Of a stretch of 6,041 bases of DNA, positions 1 through 5,176 are shown piece after piece. Made by a program: the position numbers and the translations under genes. The notes under the pieces are model-generated. The model saw only the letters and a list, made by a program, of their open reading frames with translations, made no database searches and was not told the DNA's origin. The stretch comes from a bacterium (GTDB lineage: Bacteria > Tectomicrobia > Entotheonellia > Entotheonellales > Entotheonellaceae): positions 1 through 6,041 of the forward strand of contig JAPULM010000484.1 in the NCBI GenBank assembly GCA_027294925.1, written 5' to 3'. Position 1 is the first letter of the stretch; every line of letters begins with the position of its first letter.

Positions 1-1
1 C

Positions 2-682
2 GCCTCTGCCGGTGTTGTCATCCCACCGCCGGAATATTTACCCCGCTTACGCGCCATCTGCGACCGTCACGGCGTGTTGTTAATCATCGATGAAGTCATC
101 AACGGCTTCGGACGCACCGGCAAAATGTTCGCCTCCGAGCACTGGAACCTGGTCGGTGACATTATGACTGTCGCCAAAGGTCTAAGCAGTGGCTATGCGC
201 CGATTGGCGCGGCCATTTGTCGACCCAAAGTTGTCGAGGCGTTTACCGGTAGTAACGAAAAAAAGCTGGCGCATCTCCTAACCTTTGGCGGTCAAGCAGT
301 CGCCTGTGCGGCGGCGCTGGCCAATCTGGATATTCTGCAGCGGGAAAACCTGGTTGATAACGCTGCCAACATGGGCGCTTATTTACTGGAACTGCTACAG
401 GGTCTTGCGCATCACCCTACCGTTGGCGATGTGCGAGGCATCGGTTTACTGACCGGGGTTGAACTGGTCAAAAATCGTGACAGCAAAGAAAAATTCGCCA
501 TCGACAGCGAGGAAGTCAAAACCCTCAACGCGCTACTGGCCAACGGCGGCTTGCTAACCCGCGCCAGTCACATTATCTTTCTCGCACCGCCACTTTGTAT
601 TACACGCGCCGAGGTCGAGCGCATGGTTGAGATCATCGACAATAGCATCACTACATTTGAGCAACAATTTGGCTATCACTAG
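2..682 (+). CDS. Class III PLP-dependent aminotransferase, C-terminal half (5' end outside window)
   Basis: The frame is open from base 2 to the TAG at 680-682, giving 226 residues; the family is usually 430-460 residues, so about half is missing at the left edge. Seen: an IIDEV motif, whose Asp (codon 89-91) contacts the pyridine nitrogen of PLP; the stretch TVAKGLSSGY, whose Lys (codon 176-178) is the Schiff-base lysine; and LTFGGQAVACAAA, the phosphate-binding Thr region supplied by the partner subunit. The C-terminal small domain carries VRGIGLLTGVEL. These fit the omega-amino-acid/diamine:pyruvate branch (taurine-, putrescine- or beta-alanine-pyruvate aminotransferases) better than acetylornithine aminotransferase, but the substrate-defining N-terminal residues are not visible. 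The enzyme should be a soluble cytosolic dimer moving an amino group from an amine donor to a keto acid. The internal GTG at 74 is not the true start, because homologous sequence (VIPPPEYLPRLRAICDRHG) continues upstream. It is probably cotranscribed with the argJ-like gene 23 bases downstream. Confidence 0.93.
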   Translation, partial: ASAGVVIPPPEYLPRLRAICDRHGVLLIIDEVINGFGRTGKMFASEHWNLVGDIMTVAKGLSSGYAPIGAAICRPKVVEAFTGSNEKKLAHLLTFGGQAVACAAALANLDILQRENLVDNAANMGAYLLELLQGLAHHPTVGDVRGIGLLTGVELVKNRDSKEKFAIDSEEVKTLNALLANGGLLTRASHIIFLAPPLCITRAEVERMVEIIDNSITTFEQQFGYH

Positions 683-705
683 CTGCCGGCTTATGAGGCT
701 AAAGC

Positions 706-1878
706 ATGACGACATCACCCTCACTTCCGTTTTATCCGCAAGGTTATTTAAGTGTCGCTAAAAATCTTGGTATCAAAGACGACAGCCTCGACTTTACGGT
801 GATTTATTCCACCACGCGCGCTGCGACGGTCGGCATGTTTACGCAAAGCCTGTTTTGCGGCGCTCCGGTGATTGTTGGGCGCCAACATCTTGCCGACAAC
901 CATGCGCAAGCCTTGGCCATCAACAGTAAAAACGCCAATGTCTGCACCGGCCAGCAAGGCCTTGACATCGCACGTGAGACGACGCAACTGGTAGCGCATG
1001 AGTTGGGAATTGTGCCCACGGATGTCATCCCGAGTTCAACCGGCGTCATCGGCCAACAAATGCCCATCGACAAATTCCGCCAAGGCATCACGGGTTTGCA
1101 ACCACAATTACAACCCGAGGCACTGGGGATGGCGGCGCAGGCCATCATGACGACAGACACGCGTCCCAAGCTGATCGCGCAACAGGTTGGCGACAGCGTT
1201 ATTGCCGGTATTGCTAAGGGGTCGGGTATGATCGAGCCCAATATGGCCACCCTGCTGGCTTTCCTCCTGACTGATGCCCGTATCCCACTAGACACACTTA
1301 AACCGATGTTGAGGCAAGCCGTCGAGCCCTCCTTTAACATGGTCAGTGTCGATACCGATACCAGCACCAGCGACACGGTTATTCTGATGGCCAATGGGCA
1401 GGCCGGGGATGTTGACCTCGACGCCTTCCAAGCCGCCCTCAATGACATTTGTATCTATCTGGCGAAAGAAATCGCCCGAGACGGGGAGGGCGCTACCAAA
1501 CTGATCGAAGTGGCGGTGACCTCAGCCCGCGACAACCGCCAGGCGAAACGCATTGCCAAAGCGGTGGTCAATTCACCACTGGTGAAGACCGCGGTGCACG
1601 GCGCTGACCCCAATTGGGGACGACTCTCTATGGCGATCGGAAAATGCCATGAAGAAACGGACATCCGGCCCGACAATGTAAGCATGGCATTTGGTGATAC
1701 TGACGTATTTGCCAAAGGCGAGCCCCTGGACCCCGACTTACAACAGCTCGAAGCCTCTCTACAAGGAGAGGAAGTGCGTATCACCATTGATCTCGGTATA
1801 GCCGACGGTGAAGCCATCGTGTGGGGCTGCGACCTTACGGAAGAATATGTGCGGATTAACGCCCTGTATACGACTTAA
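706..1878 (+). CDS. argJ: ArgJ: glutamate N-acetyltransferase / ornithine acetyltransferase
   Basis: The product has 390 residues, the normal ArgJ length. ArgJ enzymes transfer acetyl from N-acetylornithine to glutamate, recycling acetyl in ornithine/arginine synthesis; bifunctional members also use acetyl-CoA. Seen: the self-cleavage motif KGSGMIEPNMATLL (171-184), where the chain is expected to be cut before Thr182, which becomes the nucleophile of the beta subunit; the oxyanion-hole STG (111-113); RDGEGATK (258-265); DPNWGR (301-306); and the family C-terminal signature WGCDLTEEYVRINALYTT (373-390). The start at 706 is supported by a TGAGG ribosome site (694-698) seven bases upstream. Oddity: the N-terminal block usually written NSGNANACTG reads NSKNANVCTG here (73-82), so a conserved glycine is Lys75. 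No argB, argC, argD, argF or argG neighbour is visible, and the preceding gene is a broad aminotransferase. The gene could therefore be the housekeeping argJ or a paralogue serving a special pathway using ornithine or N-acetyl intermediates. Family assignment is secure; pathway role is not. Confidence 0.95.
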   Translation: MTTSPSLPFYPQGYLSVAKNLGIKDDSLDFTVIYSTTRAATVGMFTQSLFCGAPVIVGRQHLADNHAQALAINSKNANVCTGQQGLDIARETTQLVAHELGIVPTDVIPSSTGVIGQQMPIDKFRQGITGLQPQLQPEALGMAAQAIMTTDTRPKLIAQQVGDSVIAGIAKGSGMIEPNMATLLAFLLTDARIPLDTLKPMLRQAVEPSFNMVSVDTDTSTSDTVILMANGQAGDVDLDAFQAALNDICIYLAKEIARDGEGATKLIEVAVTSARDNRQAKRIAKAVVNSPLVKTAVHGADPNWGRLSMAIGKCHEETDIRPDNVSMAFGDTDVFAKGEPLDPDLQQLEASLQGEEVRITIDLGIADGEAIVWGCDLTEEYVRINALYTT

Positions 1879-1941
1879 TTATTGACTAAGAGCTTGTCTG
1901 TCTGCAAGCAACTACCATTCAGTTATCATGGAGTCTAAACC

Positions 1942-3279
1942 ATGCGCGTTCGTTTCTGGGGAACCCGTGGCTCTATTGCCAAGCCCGGCAAGACGACCCT
2001 GCGATATGGTGGTAATACCTCTTGTGTAGAAGTGCAAGCCGCCGATGGCACGCTGGTGGTGCTGGATTGTGGTACCGGCGCGCACGAACTTGGCAGCCAC
2101 CTGGTTGCCTCAGGACAAGTGTCGCAAGGCCATCTTCTCATCAGCCACACGCACTGGGATCACATTCAAGGCTTCCCTTTTTTTGCCCCCTTGTTCATGC
2201 CCGATAACATTTGGGAAATCTATGCCCCAGGCGGACGGGCGCGGCAAATTGAGGCCAGCCTAGCAGGGCAAATGTCCTATGAATACTTTCCGATTACGCT
2301 TGACGCGATGCATGCCGATGTGCGTCTGCATGATTTGACCGAGGGTTATTTTGAACTCGGCAGCATCCGTATTACCACCCACTACCTGAACCACCCGGCC
2401 TTGACGCTAGGGTATCGTCTAGAAGCGGATGGGGTAACCCTGGTTTACGCCTCCGATTACGAACCTCATTCACTCTACCCGCTTGATGCATCATCCACCG
2501 CCTCACCAGTGCACCACGAAGACCGTCGACATTTGCGCTTCATTGAAGGCGCCGATCTACTCATTCATGACGCACAGTACACCATGAATGAATTTCCGGA
2601 CAAATCTGGCTGGGGACATACGCCAATGGAACGGGCGGTCGACTATGCCATGCAGACTCAGGTTCAACAGCTTGCCCTATTTCACCATGACCCGGATCGG
2701 CACGATGCAGCAATTGATCAGATCTGTGAGCAGGCCAAACAAAGAGTTGCTGAAGCCGACAGTAGCCTACAGGTTTGCGCTGCTGCGGAAGGCCAGGTCA
2801 TTGAACTATCACAGACGGCTTCCCGTCCGCCTAGCCGCATCGCGTCCGGCGCTTCCGCCCTACTTGCCCCGCGTGGCACCAGCACCGTACTCATTGTGGA
2901 CGATGACCCCGACATGGTCACGTTACTGAAGGCAACGCTACAGGCCGAGGAGGTGCGAATTTTAACCGCTGCAGATGGCGAGTCTGTGATCCCTCTGCTA
3001 CTTCAAGATCCACCAAACTTGATCCTACTCGATATGGATCTGCCGGGTATCGATGGGTTAACCGTTTCCCGCCTCATTCGCGAGCATGCTGACCCCCGCT
3101 TACGTGACATCCCAATCTTGATGTTATCAGGCATTCTGTTAGAGGAAGCTGATCTGGTCGACGCGTTTGGTGCTGGGGCGACCGACTACCTAAGCAAACC
3201 GTTCAAACCAACGCTATTACGCTCACGGGTTCGCGCTTGGCTATCGAGAACCTCTAATCAAAGGCCTGAGAGGTCATAG
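1942..3279 (+). CDS. Metallo-beta-lactamase-fold hydrolase fused to a response-regulator receiver domain
   Basis: The product has 445 residues. Residues 1-290 are an MBL-fold domain of the cyclic phosphodiesterase-like (Lactamase_B_2 / COG1235) type: RFWGTRGSI near the start, YGGNTSCVEV (22-31), the metal motif HTHWDH (69-74), His151 in LNHP, Asp172 in ASDYE and His249 in LFHHDP. All expected metal ligands are present, so it should be an active, probably dinuclear-metal hydrolase; the substrate is unknown, a phosphodiester being the family-based guess. A Ser/Pro/Ala-rich linker (about 291-312) leads to a receiver domain (314-436) with acidic cluster Asp320-322, phosphoacceptor Asp364 in LLDMDLPG, Ser396 in MLSG and Lys419 in SKPF. 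Nothing follows that could bind DNA, so phosphorylation most likely tunes the hydrolase. No signal peptide or membrane segment is seen, so it is cytosolic. The start at 1942 has GGAG (1930-1933) eight bases upstream. No histidine kinase is in the window; the partner must lie elsewhere. Confidence 0.92.
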   Translation: MRVRFWGTRGSIAKPGKTTLRYGGNTSCVEVQAADGTLVVLDCGTGAHELGSHLVASGQVSQGHLLISHTHWDHIQGFPFFAPLFMPDNIWEIYAPGGRARQIEASLAGQMSYEYFPITLDAMHADVRLHDLTEGYFELGSIRITTHYLNHPALTLGYRLEADGVTLVYASDYEPHSLYPLDASSTASPVHHEDRRHLRFIEGADLLIHDAQYTMNEFPDKSGWGHTPMERAVDYAMQTQVQQLALFHHDPDRHDAAIDQICEQAKQRVAEADSSLQVCAAAEGQVIELSQTASRPPSRIASGASALLAPRGTSTVLIVDDDPDMVTLLKATLQAEEVRILTAADGESVIPLLLQDPPNLILLDMDLPGIDGLTVSRLIREHADPRLRDIPILMLSGILLEEADLVDAFGAGATDYLSKPFKPTLLRSRVRAWLSRTSNQRPERS

Positions 3280-3354
3280 AACGCTCAGACGAATCGCATG
3301 TTTAGACAACCCCTTCATTGTAGCGGGCTCCCCGTACGTTGGGTCAAATTAAAC

Positions 3355-3426
3355 AAAGGGGGGAAAACCGCTACGTGCTTGCGGTCTCCATGCATGACAA
3401 GAATACGTGAAATGAGCCTGTGGAGA
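3355..3426 (+). promoter_or_regulatory. Candidate structured leader element, copy A
   Basis: The segment opens with a run of six G (3358-3363), then hairpin 1, ACCGC (3367-3371) pairing with GCGGT (3381-3385) around a nine-base loop. Hairpin 2 follows: CTCCA (3386-3390) pairs with TGGAG (3421-3425), extended by two G-U wobbles, around a 26-base loop containing ATGAC (3394-3398) and TACG (3404-3407). A GC hairpin abuts it at 3427. Bases 3355-3407 align without gaps to 4982-5034 in the next intergenic region. It could be a cis-acting RNA, a decayed repeat or a chance fold. It matches no riboswitch class I recognise. Confidence 0.3.
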
Positions 3427-3445
3427 GGGGGCAGTTTCTGCCCCC
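3427..3445. repeat. Perfect inverted repeat, 8-bp GC-rich stem with TTT loop
   Basis: GGGGGCAG (3427-3434) and CTGCCCCC (3438-3445) are exact reverse complements separated by TTT. On either strand the stem is not followed by a T-run, so a standard intrinsic terminator is unlikely. It begins one or two bases after hairpin 2 of copy A, so in RNA the two could stack. The six-C run (3441-3446) could instead pair with the six-G run at 3358-3363, giving two mutually exclusive folds; this is inference. Confidence 0.75.
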
Positions 3446-3448
3446 CAG

Positions 3449-3652
3449 ATGGGTCGCTCACGGCACTTGTTCCGGGTGAGGGCTACGGGTGGACGCGGTG
3501 GGAAACATGCTTTAAAATCCCTATTCGTCACCTACGACCTACTCGCCCCGGTGTACGGGTGGTTGCGAGGGGTTCGGCACCGCGGATTTGCAAGAAGCCA
3601 AGACGTTATTGGTCGCGCTAAGGTAAGCTTGAAACCTTGCAACAGAGGATAG
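3449..3652 (+). pseudogene. Possible remnant of a SAM-dependent methyltransferase N-terminus
   Basis: This 67-codon frame (ATG 3449, TAG 3650-3652) contains LKSLFVTYDLLAPVYGWLRG and then a run of Arg/Gly-rich residues. The pattern F-x-x-YDxLAPVYxxL resembles the first helix of UbiE-type class I methyltransferases, where it precedes the glycine-rich SAM-binding loop. Here the frame stops before any SAM motif, so if the resemblance is real the gene is truncated. The ATG has no good ribosome site: the bases upstream are the CTGCCCCC arm of a hairpin. The stop lies only a few bases before the next gene's ATG and overlaps its ribosome site. It could equally be a small unrelated protein, a leader peptide or chance. 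Confidence 0.25.
3644..3649 (+). promoter_or_regulatory. Ribosome binding site fixing the hydrolase start at 3655
   Basis: AGAGGA sits five bases before the ATG at 3655. An alternative in-frame TTG at 3637 would add six residues but lies upstream of this site and has no comparable site of its own, so the ATG is preferred. Confidence 0.75.
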
Positions 3653-3654
3653 TC

Positions 3655-4866
3655 ATGACGGACAAACCATGGCGATTACAGCGACTTGGCGGCATGGCAA
3701 GCGAGTGGCTTGCAAGCCGTGAGGCGCTCCGCTCGACCATGCATGACTACTTGGAGAGCCACCTGCGACACGTTACTTGTGCCCAGCCAAAACAACTCAA
3801 TGCCGTCGACTATGCCACTGTGCTGACAACCATCGACGAGCATATAACCAATTTTGTCCACACGCTGGACCACACCGTCTGGTACACCTTGCTACAGCGT
3901 CTGGCCGCCTACCAGCGCGAATTCGCCGCCACCTTCGGCGCCGTGGTGACCACCGATGCACAACGCCTGGCATCGGTCATACCCCCACAGAACCTCGCTG
4001 GCGTGCACCACACAGTGCAACGGGCGCTGGCTGTCATGCAGCATATTCTTCAGGTGATCGCCGAGATGCAGGAGCCATTCAATTTTGCCACTTATCTTTT
4101 CGCGCAGCGTCTGGCGTCCCAATTGAAACACCTGCTCTATCCGGTACGCGCACGCTTATCGGCTATGCAACGATACTGGCTCTTGCCGGACGTCGAGGTT
4201 GCCGCCTGCGACCCGACGCCGAGTCAGGTGCACCCTGAGAGCGGTATCCAACGCCATGATATCGATGGCCATCGTGGCGCCTATACCTGTTACGTGCCGG
4301 AATCTTATCGACCGCAACAGTCTTGGCCCCTGATCTTGGCCTTGCACGGTGGCCATGGCCATGATGAAGACTTTCTCTGGACCTGGCTGAAATACGCCAA
4401 AAGCTGTGGCTATCTCCTCATCTGCGCCAAATCGTTCGGTTCCACCTGGCACCCCTGGGACATCGACTCACTGCTACTCATCCTCGACCACATACAATCG
4501 CGCTTCAACGTTGATACCCGACGGGTACTTCTAACCGGCCTTTCCGACGGTGGCACGTTTAGCTATGAAGTCGGATTTGCCCACGCCGAGCGCTTTGCCG
4601 GTCTTGCAGTTGTCGCGGGCATGATGCGACCGCGTTGGCGCAGCCCCCACGCGCACCGCTTACCCGTCTACATCGCCCATGGTGACCAGGACCCCTTGTT
4701 TCCCATCGGGCATATCCGAGCGACGGTCAGAACCTTGCTGGAGTGGGGGCACCACGTTACCTATCACGAAATCGCCGACTTTAAGCACGCATACCCTCCG
4801 GGGGAAAGCGGCGCCATCCTTGACTGGTTTGCAACTGCCACCACCACGGAGAATACGCCGGGCTGA
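3655..4866 (+). CDS. Alpha/beta-hydrolase (predicted esterase) with helical N-terminal extension
   Basis: The product has 403 residues from the ATG at 3655. The C-terminal half (about 205-395) is an alpha/beta-hydrolase of the predicted esterase / phospholipase-carboxylesterase / PHB-depolymerase-like group: oxyanion-side LALHGGHGHDEDF (227-239), nucleophile elbow GLSDGG with Ser297, acid Asp346 in HGDQDPLFP, and His378 in DFKHAYPPGE. The catalytic triad is thus complete, and ester hydrolysis is the expected reaction. No signal peptide or transmembrane segment is visible, so it should be cytosolic. The N-terminal half (about 1-195) looks all-helical, rich in His, Gln, Leu and Ala, and matches nothing I recognise; typical small esterases of this group are 200-250 residues, so it is an added domain. 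The substrate is unknown. The gene follows a leader region and precedes an amidohydrolase gene, from which it is separated by 310 bases and a promoter, so it is probably transcribed separately from that gene. Confidence 0.88.
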   Translation: MTDKPWRLQRLGGMASEWLASREALRSTMHDYLESHLRHVTCAQPKQLNAVDYATVLTTIDEHITNFVHTLDHTVWYTLLQRLAAYQREFAATFGAVVTTDAQRLASVIPPQNLAGVHHTVQRALAVMQHILQVIAEMQEPFNFATYLFAQRLASQLKHLLYPVRARLSAMQRYWLLPDVEVAACDPTPSQVHPESGIQRHDIDGHRGAYTCYVPESYRPQQSWPLILALHGGHGHDEDFLWTWLKYAKSCGYLLICAKSFGSTWHPWDIDSLLLILDHIQSRFNVDTRRVLLTGLSDGGTFSYEVGFAHAERFAGLAVVAGMMRPRWRSPHAHRLPVYIAHGDQDPLFPIGHIRATVRTLLEWGHHVTYHEIADFKHAYPPGESGAILDWFATATTTENTPG

Positions 4867-4896
4867 TTCTGGCCTCTTGGTTCCGACCATATCCTC

Positions 4897-4908
4897 CTCG
4901 AATTCGAG
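4897..4908. promoter_or_regulatory. 12-base perfect palindrome abutting the -35 box (possible operator)
   Basis: CTCGAATTCGAG is self-complementary over all 12 bases and ends one base before the TTGACA at 4909. A dimeric regulator bound here would touch RNA polymerase at the -35 region. Its position is the only evidence for function. Confidence 0.4.
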
Positions 4909-4937
4909 TTGACAGGCCGATTTGCCCCTGCTAGGGT
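4909..4937 (+). promoter_or_regulatory. Sigma70-type promoter for the amidohydrolase gene
   Basis: A perfect -35 box TTGACA (4909-4914) is followed after exactly 17 bases by TAGGGT (4932-4937), which keeps the three most conserved -10 positions (T1, A2, T6). The predicted transcription start is around 4944. This is the best promoter match I found in the window. The imperfect -10 suggests moderate basal strength or help from an activator. Confidence 0.65.
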
Positions 4938-4981
4938 GATGCCTATCATGACAGGTGAGTGCGGTCGTGTTGTGGCCGGTT

Positions 4982-5038
4982 AAATAGGGGGAAACTGCCC
5001 CATCCTCGCGGTCTGGCGCTATGACGCCTGTACGCCAG
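4982..5038 (+). promoter_or_regulatory. Candidate structured leader element, copy B
   Basis: The segment has a five-G run (4987-4991), then hairpin 1, ACTGC (4994-4998) with GCGGT (5008-5012) and a nine-base loop, and hairpin 2, CTGGCG (5013-5018) with CGCCAG (5033-5038) and a 14-base loop containing ATGAC (5021-5025). Order, stem positions, the nine-base loop and the ATGAC loop bases match copy A at 3355-3426. Stem 1 replaces a C-G pair of copy A by U-G, and stem 2 has different bases in both arms that still pair. An alternative inner pairing GGCG (5015-5018) with CGCC (5025-5028) is also possible. It lies about 40 bases after the predicted transcription start. Confidence 0.32.
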
Positions 5039-5078
5039 GCTCGTTTGCTAAGATGCCTCAAGTCCCGATCGAGCTCCC

Positions 5079-5093
5079 CTTCTCGCGAGGAAG
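5079..5093. repeat. Short inverted repeat in the leader
   Basis: CTTC (5079-5082) and GAAG (5090-5093) flank the palindrome CTCGCGAG (5082-5089), giving a short hairpin or a dimeric binding site. There is no following T-run, so it is not an intrinsic terminator. The function is unknown. Confidence 0.35.
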
Positions 5094-5163
5094 ACATCAT
5101 AGTACGGCTCTCGAGCACCAGGAGATTGCACGGGGGTGCGTGGTTTCAAAATTCATTCCGAGT

Positions 5164-5169
5164 AGGAGG
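5164..5169 (+). promoter_or_regulatory. Consensus ribosome binding site of the amidohydrolase gene
   Basis: AGGAGG stands seven bases before the ATG at 5177, the optimal arrangement, and settles the start choice. Confidence 0.85.
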
Positions 5170-5176
5170 CAGGGCT

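Larger units (their letters stand above)
3280..3654 (+). other. 375-base gap without a secure gene; structured leader-like region
   Basis: The gap between the MBL-receiver gene and the alpha/beta-hydrolase gene has no convincing full-length gene on either strand. It holds, in order, a small bulged GC hairpin around 3321-3336 (CGGG-ctc-CCCG core), a G-tract and folded segment at 3355-3426, an eight-base-pair GC hairpin at 3427-3445, a short methyltransferase-like reading frame at 3449-3652, and the ribosome site of the next gene. No hairpin is followed by a run of T, so I see no intrinsic terminator for the upstream gene. TAGACA at 3303-3308 resembles a -35 box but has no -10 partner at normal spacing. 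Confidence 0.6.
4867..5176 (+). other. 310-base intergenic region: promoter and long leader of the amidohydrolase gene
   Basis: No gene is supported here on either strand. A minus-strand open frame spanning 4660-5118 mostly opposes the 3' end of the alpha/beta-hydrolase gene and shows no family features. The region carries a 12-base palindrome (4897-4908), a near-consensus promoter (4909-4937), the folded copy B segment (4982-5038), an inverted repeat (5079-5093), a small GCAC-gggg-GTGC hairpin (5128-5139) and a strong ribosome site (5164-5169). Transcription starting near 4944 would give a leader of about 230 bases, long enough for RNA-level control. Confidence 0.65.

Noticed and set aside
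804..1448. 214-codon minus-strand open frame opposite argJ
   Set aside because: It lies wholly inside a clear argJ gene; its Ser/Cys/Ala-rich composition is typical of an antisense shadow.
1892..1909. GCTTG and CAAGC inverted repeat between argJ and the MBL-receiver gene, as a terminator
   Set aside because: Only a five-base-pair stem and no following T-run; too weak to call.
1882..1941. TTGACT at 1882 as a -35 box for the MBL-receiver gene
   Set aside because: No acceptable -10 hexamer lies 15-19 bases downstream.
3427..3445. The GC hairpin as an intrinsic terminator
   Set aside because: Neither strand has a T-run after the stem.
3298..3621. 107-codon plus-strand frame in the intergenic region
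   Set aside because: No ribosome site, no family resemblance, and it runs through the hairpins and overlaps the methyltransferase-like frame.
4660..5118. 152-codon minus-strand open frame overlapping the esterase 3' end and the intergenic region
   Set aside because: It mostly opposes a well-supported gene, shows no domain features, and runs through the plus-strand promoter and folded leader.
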